From the NCBI GenBank assembly GCA_025057755.1, contig JANWVC010000028.1, positions 62,001-126,000 on the forward strand: a DNA stretch of 64,000 nucleotides, given 5' to 3'. This DNA comes from Limisphaera sp. Lineage in GTDB: Bacteria > Verrucomicrobiota > Verrucomicrobiia > Limisphaerales > Limisphaeraceae. Of this stretch, positions 37,393 to 47,830 are shown piece after piece. The position numbers were made by a program, and so were the translations under genes. The notes beneath the pieces are model-generated. The model searched no databases, was not told where the DNA came from, and saw only the letters and a program-made list of their open reading frames with translations. Position 1 is the first letter of the stretch, and the number at the start of each line of letters is the position of its first letter.

Positions 37393-38253
37393 ATGAACCA
37401 AGAAATGACCACCGGTGGGCCCACGCGTCAGGCCCGGAGGTCGGCGCATCAACGCATGCGCGAGCTGGAGGCCGCCTTTCACGCCGGGCCGTCGGCACTC
37501 ACGCTCGCCGATCTCGACGACTTCGAGCAATTTCTCTTCCAGCAGGGATTTGCGCCCGATAGCGAATATTTTGCGCGCACAGCGCTCTTAAAAGCTCGCC
37601 TTCAGGAACGCATAACACCCACCCAGGCTGAGAAGCGCGATTACGCCGGCTACGGAGCCGGTTGTTGGATGCAAGTGCAGTCCGTCTTCGATCATTGTCT
37701 CTTGTCTGTCTGCTACGCTGGAGAATTCCGGACGCGCCCGGGTCGGATCAAGATCACCCACCGCTTCAACCGGGCTGGTCGCGTCGATTTTGTGGAAGCC
37801 AAATTGTTGCAATCGCTGGACCCTCAACTTCATGGCGCGCTGCGGAAACTCATCACCGTCCGAGAGTACACCCGGCTCCAGCACGATTGGTGGCGGGCCC
37901 AAGCCTTTGTCTTGCGAGTCCTGCCCCGTGAGTTGCTCTTCCTCCACCAGGAGATCTTCCGTTGCCCACGCGAACAGCTTCTGGCCTGGCTCATCAACAT
38001 AGGCCACCGCACTGTGGCAGACCTGGTCGAGGAACTGCGCGGCGAGCCGCTGGCAAAGTCCGTTCCCAGCCCGCACCAATTGCCCCTGAACCTCCTCCCC
38101 AACGACCCCGTTGCTTGGCCCATCTTGCAAGAGGCATCCATTCTTGAGGCCTTGGTCGAGCCCGGCGACACTTCCGACATCCATCTGGTCCGCTACCTTC
38201 GGCGATTACCCGTGCCCGCACCCGCCGAACAGTCAGCGGCCGCGACCTGCTAA
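37393..38253 (+). CDS. Conserved hypothetical protein
   Basis: No family recognised. From ATG 37393 it is 286 aa, without signal peptide or clear membrane segments. A central region (about 75-165) looks like a compact alpha/beta domain with GYGAGCWMQVQSVFDHCLL, RPGRIKITHRFNRAGRVDFVEAKLL and VREYTRLQHDWWRAQ. The C-terminus is acidic and proline-rich. The frame is open to 37276, but the first 39 codons are basic and unlike the rest. It sits between xerC and moaA on the same strand. Confidence 0.65.
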   Translation: MNQEMTTGGPTRQARRSAHQRMRELEAAFHAGPSALTLADLDDFEQFLFQQGFAPDSEYFARTALLKARLQERITPTQAEKRDYAGYGAGCWMQVQSVFDHCLLSVCYAGEFRTRPGRIKITHRFNRAGRVDFVEAKLLQSLDPQLHGALRKLITVREYTRLQHDWWRAQAFVLRVLPRELLFLHQEIFRCPREQLLAWLINIGHRTVADLVEELRGEPLAKSVPSPHQLPLNLLPNDPVAWPILQEASILEALVEPGDTSDIHLVRYLRRLPVPAPAEQSAAATC

Positions 38254-38549
38254 CCTTCGGTCGCGAATGTTCCCTCCGTCCACGTCGGATCCAGTCGCCG
38301 GGCTCCGGGCTCATGCAGCCGGGCGGCAAAACAGCCCGCCCCAGCCTTCATGCCCGATCTGGGTCACGTCACAGGGGGGTGGACCCTTTCATGGGCCAGG
38401 CCAAGCCGCTCCATTGGGACAGGAGCATCAATGCGGCTTGTTTCGTACATGAACTCGGTCTACGTTGCGCGCGCGATTGCGGACAGGCCGGTCCAAAACC
38501 ACGGCGCACACGCTGTGCCATCCGGCTTGTTCCCGGTCCGGTTCCGGTC

Positions 38550-39521
38550 ATGGACGCCTTTGGCCGTAAAATTGACTACTTGCGCATCTCGGTCACGGAC
38601 CGATGCAATGAGCGCTGCCTTTACTGCCGACCGCGGCAATATGCCGGCTGGAATGCATCGGGAGAAAGGCTCTCCAACTCAGATCTGCTGCGGATCGTGC
38701 GAGTCGCGACAAGCCTAGGCTTTCGGAAGTTTCGAATCACCGGAGGTGAACCGCTCTTGCGGCCTGATCTGGTAGAACTGATCGAGCAGATGGCCCAAAT
38801 TCCAGGTGTGGAATGCATCGGTCTTTCCACCAACGGGGTCAAGCTCGCTCCACTGGCCGCCGATCTCCGCAAAGCAGGTTTGCGGACGGTCAACATCAGC
38901 CTCGACGCGCTGGATCCGGCTCTCTACCGCCGGATCACTGGTGGGCCACTTGAGCCTGTGCTGGCGGGCATCCAAGCAGCTATCGAGGCCGGCTTTGAAC
39001 GGGTAAAACTCAATACCGTGCTCATGCGGCATGTCAACGAGCAGGAAATTTGGCCGCTCATCCATTTCAGCGCGGCGCACCAACTGCCGCTTCGCCTCAT
39101 CGAGTTAATGCCTCTGACCTCCCGCGACGTGCTCACCCCCGAAAACTTTCTCTCCGTCGGCGAGGTCATGGAACGAATTCAGCAGCAAGATCAACTCATC
39201 CCGGAACCGGATGCTCGGCTAGGGCATGGCCCCGCACGATACTACCGTCTGGCACGATCCGGTGCATTGGTGGGTTTCATCGGTGCCATGACGCAACAGC
39301 ATTTCTGTGACTCTTGCAACAAAATGCGCCTGACCGCAGACGGTCGCCTCCGTCCTTGCTTGGGTCATCACGATGAAATCAGCCTTGTGGAAGCTTTACG
39401 CCAACCGGACGACGAACTTCTTTGTTCTCTATTCCGCCACGCGTTAGCCACCAAACCTCGCGAACACGAATTTCGGACGTGTTACCAACCAGGCCGTCCC
39501 ATGACGGCCATCGGCGGCTGA
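38550..39521 (+). CDS. moaA: GTP 3',8-cyclase (molybdenum cofactor biosynthesis)
   Basis: Radical SAM enzyme for the first step of molybdopterin synthesis. N-terminal cluster Cys19, Cys23, Cys26 in DRCNERCLYCRP, GGEPLLRPDL for SAM binding, and a second [4Fe-4S] cluster region FCDSCNKMRLTADGRLRPC. The protein ends in Gly-Gly, the conserved tail MoaA needs for activity. From ATG 38550 it is 323 aa, normal; the open frame upstream to 38313 has no MoaA similarity. No other moa genes are adjacent. The 296-base leader shows no recognisable Moco riboswitch, but I could not fold it. Confidence 0.95.
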   Translation: MDAFGRKIDYLRISVTDRCNERCLYCRPRQYAGWNASGERLSNSDLLRIVRVATSLGFRKFRITGGEPLLRPDLVELIEQMAQIPGVECIGLSTNGVKLAPLAADLRKAGLRTVNISLDALDPALYRRITGGPLEPVLAGIQAAIEAGFERVKLNTVLMRHVNEQEIWPLIHFSAAHQLPLRLIELMPLTSRDVLTPENFLSVGEVMERIQQQDQLIPEPDARLGHGPARYYRLARSGALVGFIGAMTQQHFCDSCNKMRLTADGRLRPCLGHHDEISLVEALRQPDDELLCSLFRHALATKPREHEFRTCYQPGRPMTAIGG

Positions 39522-39830
39522 ACGGGCGCATGCCGGCGGGGACTCCGTTACGCCCGGCGACCAGTGTCCATCCGGAGGCGCCCCTCCACAAAACCTTGGA
39601 TGTCACGTCACACCCCGGCTCAGGAGTCGAAAGCCGGTCCATCCCGATGTAGGGGGATGAACTGTCCTTAATGGTCCCCACCTCCCCAATCGCGCTTCGG
39701 CCGCTTAAAACTACACCCTTGTCCGCGCCAAAAGATGCATTCGACCAACACCATGGGACCGGGCGCAAGGCAGATTGGAGATGATTCTGGCTTGTAGGTT
39801 GCTGCATTCGGGGTGCAAATCAGTAGCAAC
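39522..39830. other. Intergenic region between moaA and the TIGR03790 gene
   Basis: Spacer of about 309 bases holding the sigma-54-like element at its right end. Otherwise no ORF with motifs, no clear terminator hairpin with a T-run, and no repeat were seen. Confidence 0.4.
39788..39803 (+). promoter_or_regulatory. Sigma-54-type -24/-12 promoter element
   Basis: TGGC, seven bases, then TTGCT: the GG and GC pairs have the required spacing of ten bases. A transcript would start near 39814, leaving about 17 bases to the ATG at 39831. The -24 half is TGGCTT rather than TGGCAC. The presence of an NtrC-type activator elsewhere in the window makes sigma-54 use plausible. Confidence 0.5.
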
Positions 39831-42473
39831 ATGAGAAACCAGAACCCGCCGCGAGCCGAACGCTTGAAACCAGGGTTATGTCTTGTCGTTTACACCCTCA
39901 TTCTCTGGATGCGCCTGTTAGACGCCTCGCCCACGCTAGGGGGCGGCAGCGGCCTAAATGTAATGGTTGTCGTTAACACGAACAGCCCTAGTTCGCTAGC
40001 TCTGGGCAATTTCTATTGCGAGCAACGGCAAGTGCCCGCCGATCAGGTGCTGCGCATCGGTTGGATAGGCGGACCCGTGGAATGGTCGCGCACGGAGTTT
40101 GAAAACCGGCTCATGCAACCCTTGCAAAACGCTATCCTGCACCGCGGATTGACCGGACAGATTGATTACGTTGTCTTGTCTATGGACATCCCATATCGCA
40201 TCGTAGACGGGAATGGTCCCAACGGCCCGATCCGCAACAGTACGACCTCAGTGCTGTTTTACGGATGGCATCCGGACACCAATGCCCCTGCCGGGTTGCC
40301 CGCCTCCTGTAGCCTACCCTCGCATACTCGACACCCCTACGCATTCAGCGAACAGCCGTTCCGTTCCACTTTCGAATCGCCTGCGTCCAACTGGCTGAGC
40401 ACCCTGATCACGGCCTCTAATCTCGCAGCCGCCCGAACCATCGTGAGCCGCGGGGTGCTCGGAGATGAATCCTGGCCAACGCAGCCCGTTTACCTCACAA
40501 AAAGTTCCGATCGAGCAAGGAATGTCCGTCACTGGGCATTCGACGATGCCATCTTTGAGCAGCAAGTGCTGGGCCGTGTGCAGATGCTCCGAACGAATGC
40601 GGAGGGTCCCGGCAACCTTGGGCTGCAATTGGGCAGTCAAAGCGGGTACTACGGCTTTGCGCTGCCTGAAGGATTGTTCGTCCCCGGTGCCATGGCGGAC
40701 AATCTTACATCTTATGGCGGGCTGCTCTTTGAAGACGCCGCCGGCATGACCCGCGTGCCGGATTTCCTGGCCGCCGGGGCCACAGCCAGCTACGGCACTG
40801 TGGTGGAACCTTGCAATTGGACGGAAAAATTCCCAGCCCCGCGCAACTATTTTTATCAGGCCCGAGGCTTCAGCATTGCCGAGTGCTACTACCAAAGTCT
40901 GGCCGCGCCCTACCAGGGCGTCTTGGTAGGGGAACCCTTATCAGCTCCGTTTGCCCGACGACCTACAGGCATTTGGATAACCCCTGCGCCCTCGGAAACG
41001 CTTACCGGAGTCGTGGTCCTGCAAGCAATGTTTCATGCTCCGGACCCGGAACGACCCATCGGACGAGTGGATTGGTTCCTCAACGGTCGCTTCCGACAAA
41101 CTATTTGGCAGAAGGGTCCTACGCCCGGTAACCGGGTGCGTCTGATCCTTGCAGGCCATCCCATTGAGTACGAGGTAAGCCCGCAAGCAACCTTGGCCTC
41201 CGTGGCATGTGGACTGGCCGAAACCTTAAATCGCCCAGAGCACACCAATCAGACGGGCATCGTCGCCGAGGCCATCGGTGACCGCATTCTGCTGCGCTCA
41301 GTCCAACCCGGCCGATCGGGTGCGTCCCTTACGCTGCAGGTTGAAACCCAGATTGGCACAGCCCCTGAGTTAACTCTGTTCGCATGGGCGCCCAGGCCAG
41401 CCTTCCTCGACTCAACAGCACGAGGCTACCGAACCTTCCGCGTGAGAAATGTGGCCGGGCCGATCCCCGCCTTGGCCCTGAGCCTCACAGTGACACGAAC
41501 CAATGGTCAAACCATCAACGTCACCGTAACGAACACCCTCGCCACCAACACGGTCGGTTTGGTGCAGGACTTGATCCAGGCGATAAATGCTCATCCGGAT
41601 CTCCAAGGTCCCGACGGTCTGCAAGCAGGCGACCTCTACGGCAACAACGGAGGATCCCAAGCCGAGTTCGTGGTTCAGTCTCGTGCCGAGGGCTGGTCCA
41701 GTGCAGCTGCGTTGAAAGCAGCTTTGACGGTGGTAGGCGCCGCCACCGTTGAACCCACTGGCGCGCTCACTTTGGAGGAAAACCTCGAAGATCTTCAGCC
41801 GCGCAATCATGTGTACCTGGCAGCCGGAGCCCTGACGATAACATTGAGTCTCCCATGGGACACCACCACGGAATCAGATGGGTGGCACGAGTGCACATGG
41901 GTGGCCTATGAAGGCACTCACGTGGCCACTCAGGGCCACGCAAGGCGCCGTTTCAAAGTAGCCAACCACGGCCGACTCGCTCAGGTCGAACCGCTCATGG
42001 CAGCGCCCCTGACCCGCCTAAACACGGCGTTGCGATGGCGCGTGCGGGCCCAGCCAGACTCAAATGTCACGCAAATCGAATGGTTCAGTACCGGTGGCTT
42101 GTGGGGTTTGATCCCCAACCAGTCGGAAGCCATCTTCGAAGTGCCAGGGCCATCCTTGGGCGAGGGGTTGCATCCCTTTCATGCCCGGGTGACGTGGTCG
42201 GATGGCCGACAATACCAAACCGAACCTCAGTGGATCCGGTTGATTCCGGACGAAACACCAGGTGAACCTTTGCACCTGACTCTTGCAGGTCCTCCGTGGC
42301 GCTTGCGATGGCCGGCGGTGGCCGGACGCACCTACAAAGTCTCCAGCACAGACGATCTGACCAGGCCCTTCCAACTGCGCGCCACCGTGATCGCCACCAA
42401 TTCCCCCGCAGAGTGGGTGGAACCCGATGCGAACGCGCCAACCCGGTTCTACCGGGTTGGGGAATTACCATAA
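39831..42473 (+). CDS. TIGR03790-family exported protein
   Basis: Function unknown; members are common in Verrucomicrobia, Planctomycetes and Acidobacteria. A signal peptide (LCLVVYTLILWMRLLDA, about 17-33) is followed by the family block VMVVVNTNSPSSLALGNFYCEQRQVP and QIDYVVLSMDIPYRI, where the polypeptide resembles a putative protease-like fold. The middle (about 360-700) is beta-rich, possibly Ig-like. The C-terminus (WRLRWPAVAGRTYKVSSTDDL, then RFYRVGEL) is the short carboxy-terminal domain frequent on exported verrucomicrobial proteins and is shared with the giant repeat protein. Start at 39831 rather than 39813 places the basic residues before the helix. 880 aa. Confidence 0.85.
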   Translation: MRNQNPPRAERLKPGLCLVVYTLILWMRLLDASPTLGGGSGLNVMVVVNTNSPSSLALGNFYCEQRQVPADQVLRIGWIGGPVEWSRTEFENRLMQPLQNAILHRGLTGQIDYVVLSMDIPYRIVDGNGPNGPIRNSTTSVLFYGWHPDTNAPAGLPASCSLPSHTRHPYAFSEQPFRSTFESPASNWLSTLITASNLAAARTIVSRGVLGDESWPTQPVYLTKSSDRARNVRHWAFDDAIFEQQVLGRVQMLRTNAEGPGNLGLQLGSQSGYYGFALPEGLFVPGAMADNLTSYGGLLFEDAAGMTRVPDFLAAGATASYGTVVEPCNWTEKFPAPRNYFYQARGFSIAECYYQSLAAPYQGVLVGEPLSAPFARRPTGIWITPAPSETLTGVVVLQAMFHAPDPERPIGRVDWFLNGRFRQTIWQKGPTPGNRVRLILAGHPIEYEVSPQATLASVACGLAETLNRPEHTNQTGIVAEAIGDRILLRSVQPGRSGASLTLQVETQIGTAPELTLFAWAPRPAFLDSTARGYRTFRVRNVAGPIPALALSLTVTRTNGQTINVTVTNTLATNTVGLVQDLIQAINAHPDLQGPDGLQAGDLYGNNGGSQAEFVVQSRAEGWSSAAALKAALTVVGAATVEPTGALTLEENLEDLQPRNHVYLAAGALTITLSLPWDTTTESDGWHECTWVAYEGTHVATQGHARRRFKVANHGRLAQVEPLMAAPLTRLNTALRWRVRAQPDSNVTQIEWFSTGGLWGLIPNQSEAIFEVPGPSLGEGLHPFHARVTWSDGRQYQTEPQWIRLIPDETPGEPLHLTLAGPPWRLRWPAVAGRTYKVSSTDDLTRPFQLRATVIATNSPAEWVEPDANAPTRFYRVGELP

Positions 42474-42512
42474 CGCAATTCCCAGAATGATCACATCGAC
42501 AGCGCCAGTCGG

Positions 42513-43526
42513 TCAACGCGCTTCAAGCCGCCCTTTGTTCTCCGCTTCAATGTGGCTGAGGGGGGAATCACCGCCCGCATCGGGAGGCGAAGCCTGCTCT
42601 CCCCCATTCGGCCTGACCGGGGCGTTTGCCTTGAGCTGCTGCCAAACCTGCAATTGGGTTTGCAGCCGATCCGCCAGTCGCTGCAACTCTGTCGCTTGTT
42701 CAACCTGAAGACGTCGCAATTCGTCCAGCAAAGCTCGTTGCGTCACAAGGTCCGCACGTGCCTCTGCCTCTCGAAACCGACGTTGCAGGTCCTGTTGTCG
42801 CGCTTGAAATCCCTGGGCCGCCTGACGAAACGCTTCCACAGCCGCTTGCCGCAGCCGGTCGGCTCCCTCCTCCATGGTCACGGCGTTCGGCTCCCCCACT
42901 AATTGACGCACTTCTGAGATAGCCGCCTCATCAGGGGATTCACTCGTCAAAGAATGAACAGCCGGGAGACGGGCTACCTCAGCAATGGCCCGTACCAGAT
43001 CAAACTGAAGAGCAGGTTCCCAAACCGGATCCAATCGGGCCAATGTTTTGCGCCCGCCCGGCCCTTCCACCACGATTCCAAGAAATGCAGCAGCGCCCTT
43101 GTCCAAATGAAAGGGCTGCAAGCCTGCATCCACCGCCGCCGACTGTTCCTCGGGCGTCGCCACCTTATGCCGCACAATCACCAATCGGCCCTTGGCGTGC
43201 TGTTCCATGGCCAACAAGAGCGCCTCTACTCGCTGGGCAAAATTCCGATCCTGTTGCGGAACACTATGATCCCCAAGTCCCGTGTAAAGATGCACCGCGA
43301 CGCTCTGGCCCAACGAAGCCAGGACCTCTCGCGCCGGCGTTGCCAGCGGATTTACATGCCGCGCGGACTGGGATTGTATGCGTTGAAAAGCTTGGAACAG
43401 AATGGCGCCCACGAGACAACCCAATAAAAAACTCAACACCCACAACCCTCGGCCACGGCTGCCGTTCAGAGCCCCGTCGCCACGCGGAGCATCGCTACCG
43501 GCGCCTTGCAATGAGTGCACGTCCAT
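42513..43526 (-). CDS. GldG-like membrane-anchored protein
   Basis: An N-terminal membrane helix (LWVLSFLLGCLVGAILF, about 28-44) anchors a periplasmic domain (about 70-210) resembling the GldG/ABC-associated domain (SVAVHLYTGLG, VEALLLAMEQHAKGRLVI, QPFHLDKGAAAFLGIVV, FDLVRAIAEVARLP). The remaining about 110 residues are a charged coiled coil (RQAAQGFQARQQDLQRRF). From ATG 43526 it is 337 aa; the open frame to 43646 has no similarity. The ABC transporter partner usually linked to GldG is absent, so a transport role is uncertain. Confidence 0.7.
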   Translation of the reverse strand: MDVHSLQGAGSDAPRGDGALNGSRGRGLWVLSFLLGCLVGAILFQAFQRIQSQSARHVNPLATPAREVLASLGQSVAVHLYTGLGDHSVPQQDRNFAQRVEALLLAMEQHAKGRLVIVRHKVATPEEQSAAVDAGLQPFHLDKGAAAFLGIVVEGPGGRKTLARLDPVWEPALQFDLVRAIAEVARLPAVHSLTSESPDEAAISEVRQLVGEPNAVTMEEGADRLRQAAVEAFRQAAQGFQARQQDLQRRFREAEARADLVTQRALLDELRRLQVEQATELQRLADRLQTQLQVWQQLKANAPVRPNGGEQASPPDAGGDSPLSHIEAENKGRLEAR

Positions 43527-44025
43527 GACGGAACTGTAAAGCCGTGACCATCCCCTGTCCATCGGGACAACGCTCCAAGGGTTGCCGCGATCAGCTCCAA
43601 CTGATCCTATTGCAAGCACCCCTGACTCACCACGGTCGAAATTCACGCATCGCGGGCAGACTCATCCGCCCGCACCTCGCCCCCTGGCAATTCAGCTACA
43701 CGCAAAGCAACCAACGCCACGCTGGAGGAATCTGCAAAAACCGTCTTGCCGCAAACCGTGGCTAACCGGGTCAAGAAAGCGTGTCACGCTCAAATGACGG
43801 TTGCACTCAGCCCAGCACGCGGCTCCCCACCAGCAGAAGAAACCCGGGCGGTGTCCGCCGCTCGCCGAGTCCACCTCTGGTTCCCTGACCGCATGAATTC
43901 CCCATGCTCTCACGCGGCTGTGCGCCGGGTTTGACGGAATCTATCCACAGCGATACGCTTGACGCGATCAATTAGGACAGGGCAAGCCGTACCAGAGCTC
44001 TTGCCCCTCCAGCGAAACATGCGCC
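43527..44025. other. Divergent intergenic region before recA
   Basis: About 500 bases separate the GldG-like gene and recA. No convincing SOS operator palindrome, promoter or hairpin was found. A single 8-of-9 match to a DnaA box (CTATCCACA at 43941) is most likely chance. Confidence 0.4.
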
Positions 44026-45108
44026 ATGCCTGCCAAGACTCATGAACGACCCGCGGCCGAAAAAGCCGCGGTGGAATCCAAATCTGTCGAAACCTCGCGC
44101 CTGACTGCTGCGCGACAACGGGAACTGGATGCTGCCATTGCCACCATCACCAAAACTTACGGAGAAGGCAGCATCATGCGCCTGGGCGATGAACAGGCCA
44201 AGGTCAAGATCGAGGTCATCCCAACAGGCGCACTCGGACTGGACTTGGCCCTAGGGGTCGGCGGCATCCCCCGAGGACGGATCGTCGAGATTTACGGCCC
44301 GGAATCCTCCGGTAAGACCACCTTAATGCTCCATGTGATCGCCAACGCTCAACGCGCCGGCGGCCTGGCCGCCTTCATTGACGCCGAGCATGCGCTCGAC
44401 CCTGCCTACGCAAAGAAGCTGGGAGTCAACCTCGATGACCTTTTGGTTTCCCAACCCGATAGCGGCGAGGAGGCCTTGACCATTTGCGAAACCTTGGCGC
44501 GATCCAACGCGCTGGATGTCATCGTCGTTGACTCAGTGGCAGCCTTGGTTCCCAAGGCGGAGTTGGAGGGTGAGATGGGCATGGCCACCATGGGCATGCA
44601 AGCGCGACTCATGAGCCAAGCCCTGCGCAAGCTCACAGCCGTGCTGGCCAAAGCCAAAACAGCTTGCATTTTTACAAACCAAATCCGCGAAAAAGTGGGG
44701 GTTCTGTTTGGCAACCCGGAAACCACCCCGGGCGGCAAAGCACTCAAATTTTATGCCAGCGTGCGAATCGATATCCGTCGTAAAGATTCTATCAAGGATC
44801 CAGCCGGCAACATCATTGGGAACCGGGTTAAGGCCAAAGTGGTCAAAAACAAGCTTGCCCCGCCCTTTGCAGAGGCCGAATTCGATATTCTGTTTAATCA
44901 AGGAATTAACAAAGAGGGCAGCATCTTGGACGTCGGTCTGGAAACCGGCGTCATTGAAAAGAAGGGCGCCTGGCTCCAGTTCGCCGGTGAATTGATTGGC
45001 CAAGGCCGTGACGCAGCCCAGAAAGTACTGGCCGACAAACCCGATCTGGCCCAGCGCATTGTGGCCGCCATTCTGGCCAAGCGGGAAGGAGCCACGACCA
45101 ACGCTTGA
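44026..45108 (+). CDS. recA: Recombinase A
   Basis: DNA strand-exchange protein and SOS coprotease. Walker A GPESSGKT at 91-98, the [14 protein letters not shown] start, Walker [15 protein letters not shown], the L2-region [22 protein letters not shown], and the [21 protein letters not shown]-terminal domain. At 360 aa it is normal, with an N-terminal basic/acidic lead of about 25 residues ([15 protein letters not shown]). Monocistronic; it converges with the DUF255 gene 89 bases downstream. Confidence 0.98.
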   Translation: MPAKTHERPAAEKAAVESKSVETSRLTAARQRELDAAIATITKTYGEGSIMRLGDEQAKVKIEVIPTGALGLDLALGVGGIPRGRIVEIYGPESSGKTTLMLHVIANAQRAGGLAAFIDAEHALDPAYAKKLGVNLDDLLVSQPDSGEEALTICETLARSNALDVIVVDSVAALVPKAELEGEMGMATMGMQARLMSQALRKLTAVLAKAKTACIFTNQIREKVGVLFGNPETTPGGKALKFYASVRIDIRRKDSIKDPAGNIIGNRVKAKVVKNKLAPPFAEAEFDILFNQGINKEGSILDVGLETGVIEKKGAWLQFAGELIGQGRDAAQKVLADKPDLAQRIVAAILAKREGATTNA

Positions 45109-45197
45109 GATTTTATTCCAGGTTCCTGAGAACGGGTTGAAACGTCCTCCGCTGTGTCAAAGGCTCTAGAGGCCGACATGTCCGCCCAGCCCGTTCG

Positions 45198-47321
45198 TTA
45201 CGGCCGCTCTTGGCACACCAAGGCTGACAATGCATCCGGGTCTCGGACCGGGGGCAGACACGTTTCATGCCGACAAACCACGGCATAAACATCATCCGAA
45301 GCCTGCATCGTCTGCTCTGAGTGCAATGTCCGCGCGGAGCTCGCACAAACCACGCGGAAGGGATTAAACCCAGCATGGGCTGCGCGTAGCAGCAAGCGGG
45401 TACGAGGCGCCTCCGGTGCGCCATGGATCCACACCCGGGTTACAGGCCACACGGCCCAGCCGCAGGCACGCAACATGGCACAGTACGCCGCGGGCATCCG
45501 ACTCAGGTTCCCTGCAAAAGCCCGCAGGGTTCGCTCCGCAATGTCCCGATACTCCAACCGCTCGGTTATCCCAGCCAGACGCAGCAGAGATTGGACCGCC
45601 AGACTGTTGCCGGCCGGCTCCGCACCGTCTGTCTCGGACTTGGTTCGAATGAGCACATCCGCAGCCTCGGGTGGCGTTAGGTAAAAACCGCCCTCTTCCG
45701 AATCAAAGAAGTCTCGAATCATCTCGTCAGCCAGTTCTTGCGCAAACTCCAACCAGGTTGACTCCAAGGTAGCTTCATAGACCCACAAGACGCCGTCCAA
45801 GAGGAACGCATAATCCTCTAGAAAGCGCTCCGGTCGCACCCGACCCGCTCGCCATTCATGACGCAACCGGCCCAAGGGCAGACAGGGCCCGCTCGCTCCG
45901 GCTGGCGGGCCTATCCAGAGGTGCGAACGCAGGAAAACCGCATTTCGAAGCGCCGCTTCGAAGTAACCAGGTTCGTCCAAGACCACGCCTGCTCGTACCA
46001 ATGCACCCAACATCAGTCCGTTCCAAGAGGTCAGGACCTTGTCATCCCGGGCAGGCCGCACACGACGCGCACGGGTGTCTTGCAGCTTGCGGATCGCCGA
46101 GGCCAACAAGACAGACGCAGCAGCCTCCTGAAGCACGCTTGGATCCCGGATGCTTAATACGTTCAACCCCGGTAGAGGTTGGGGATCACTGTGATCCACA
46201 AAGTTGCCCGCTTCGGTCACCCCAAAATAACGCGCCGCCACGCGAAACTCGTCCGGCGTCAATACACGCCGCAATTCGTCAGGTGTCCAACAATAGAATC
46301 GACCTTCCCGCCCTTCGCTATCCGCATCTTCTCCGGAGGCAAACCCGCCTTCTGGCAGTGTCAGGTCCCGCAATACGTAGTGGGCGATGTCTCGTGCCAC
46401 GGCAGCATACCGAGGCTGTTTGCTGATCAGAAACGCCTCAAGATAAAGATGCAGCAGCAAAGCTTGGTCATAGAGCATCTTTTCGAAATGCGGGATGAGC
46501 CAGCGCTCGTCTACAGCGTAGCGGGCAAAACCGCCTCCCAGATGGTCGTGAATGCCTCCTGCAGCCATCTGGTCACATGTATGCAGAACCTGCGCCACGC
46601 CTTCGGCCAGTTCCATCCTGGAACCGATCGCCAACAAAAATAATCCCACCAGCGGCTGCGGGAATTTAGGCGGGCCCCCAAACCCGCCGTGCTCCGGGTC
46701 ATAATGCGACAGAATGTGTTCAGCCGCGCGCCGCAACAGAACCGGGCTGGGCAACCCTGCCGCGACCGACTCCAAGGTCAGGCTGCTGGCCAGTTGCCGG
46801 CGCAATTCGGCCGCAGCCTGGTAAAGCTCAGACCTACGGCTTTGCCAGAGCTCCGCCACACGCTGGAGCAGCGTCAAGAACGCAGGCCGACCATGGCGCG
46901 GGCGGGGTGGAAAATAAGTGCCGCCGAAAAAAGGTTCCCCTTGAGGCGTTAAAAACACAGTCAACGGCCAACCGCCTTCTCCGGTCGTGGCCTGCACAAA
47001 GGCCATGTAAATCCGGTCCAGGTCGGGCCGTTCCTCCCGATCCACTTTCACGCTTATAAAATGCCGGTTCAAGAACTCAGCCACGTCGGGATCCTCAAAG
47101 GACTCCCGCTCCATGACATGGCACCAGTGACACGTAGCGTAGCCTATGCTCAAAAAAATGGGCTTTTGTTCGGCCCGAGCCCGAGCAAACGCCTCATCGC
47201 ACCACGGATACCAATCCACCGGATTATACGCATGCTGCAAGAGATACGGGGAAATCTCTCGCGCCAGCCGGTTTGCCGGCCGTTGCGTGGAAACTGCTGG
47301 CTCTTTGGAAACAGGTTGCAT
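45198..47321 (-). CDS. Thioredoxin-domain protein DUF255 (YyaL/SPATA20 type)
   Basis: Two parts: an N-terminal thioredoxin-like domain with Cys64-x-x-Cys67 ([14 protein letters not shown]) and a long (alpha/alpha)6-barrel C-terminal part (about 200-690, [34 protein letters not shown]). The family is thought to act in redox or sugar-related reactions but is poorly known. From ATG 47321 it is 707 aa. The GGAGG at 47336-47332, ten bases before that ATG, fixes the start; the open frame to 47558 is not needed. Confidence 0.92.
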   Translation of the reverse strand: MQPVSKEPAVSTQRPANRLAREISPYLLQHAYNPVDWYPWCDEAFARARAEQKPIFLSIGYATCHWCHVMERESFEDPDVAEFLNRHFISVKVDREERPDLDRIYMAFVQATTGEGGWPLTVFLTPQGEPFFGGTYFPPRPRHGRPAFLTLLQRVAELWQSRRSELYQAAAELRRQLASSLTLESVAAGLPSPVLLRRAAEHILSHYDPEHGGFGGPPKFPQPLVGLFLLAIGSRMELAEGVAQVLHTCDQMAAGGIHDHLGGGFARYAVDERWLIPHFEKMLYDQALLLHLYLEAFLISKQPRYAAVARDIAHYVLRDLTLPEGGFASGEDADSEGREGRFYCWTPDELRRVLTPDEFRVAARYFGVTEAGNFVDHSDPQPLPGLNVLSIRDPSVLQEAAASVLLASAIRKLQDTRARRVRPARDDKVLTSWNGLMLGALVRAGVVLDEPGYFEAALRNAVFLRSHLWIGPPAGASGPCLPLGRLRHEWRAGRVRPERFLEDYAFLLDGVLWVYEATLESTWLEFAQELADEMIRDFFDSEEGGFYLTPPEAADVLIRTKSETDGAEPAGNSLAVQSLLRLAGITERLEYRDIAERTLRAFAGNLSRMPAAYCAMLRACGWAVWPVTRVWIHGAPEAPRTRLLLRAAHAGFNPFRVVCASSARTLHSEQTMQASDDVYAVVCRHETCLPPVRDPDALSALVCQERP

Positions 47322-47331
47322 CAAATCGGAT

Positions 47332-47336
47332 CCTCC
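47332..47336 (-). promoter_or_regulatory. Ribosome binding site deciding the DUF255 start
   Basis: GGAGG on the minus strand, 10 bases before ATG 47321. It supports this start over the longer open frame. Confidence 0.7.
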
Positions 47337-47830
47337 AAGCATCCGCGTGCGCCCGCCCATTCGGGCCGCCGCAGATTGGTTTAACCTAGCTGCCTCCGGC
47401 CCAAGCGCAAACCGCTGCTGCGTCACAGGCACCACCTTGCATGTCAGGAAAGCTGAGCCATGACATTCAAAATGCCCCACAGGCCCCCGGGAACGGCCTT
47501 CGTCCAGTGATCGGCTCACAGCGGCTGACGAGCCACTACTGCCCGCCCAAGGCTCCACAGCTCGAACAGTCCCCGCACCCCACGGCAGGTTTCAGAAAAC
47601 CGCCGCCCGTGCGCTGACAAACTCGGGCAGGCCATCCCTGACTTTTGCCATTGACACGCCAAACGAAACGCGCCTCTCGTTCGGTCAGAACTCTGGCCCT
47701 ACCTCTTGCTTACCGCTCCGAGCCGCGTGGCGCCAGAGAGAGTTCCGCTGGGTCGTTGCTTGACGGGGTGAATAACCAAGGCCAGAGTGATCGTCTGCAC
47801 GCAAGGCCCGAAAGGTCGGGGCACTGAAAC
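47337..47830. other. Divergent intergenic region between the DUF255 gene and aconitase
   Basis: About 490 bases. A TTGACA at 47651 is present, but no -10 match stands at the right distance. No motif-bearing ORF or hairpin was found. Confidence 0.35.

Noticed and set aside
38254..38549. Possible Moco riboswitch or leader before moaA
   Set aside because: GC-rich short hairpins exist, but I could not match the conserved riboswitch core by eye.
43941..43949. CTATCCACA resembling a DnaA box near recA
   Set aside because: A single copy with one mismatch, no dnaA or dnaN gene and no AT-rich unwinding region.
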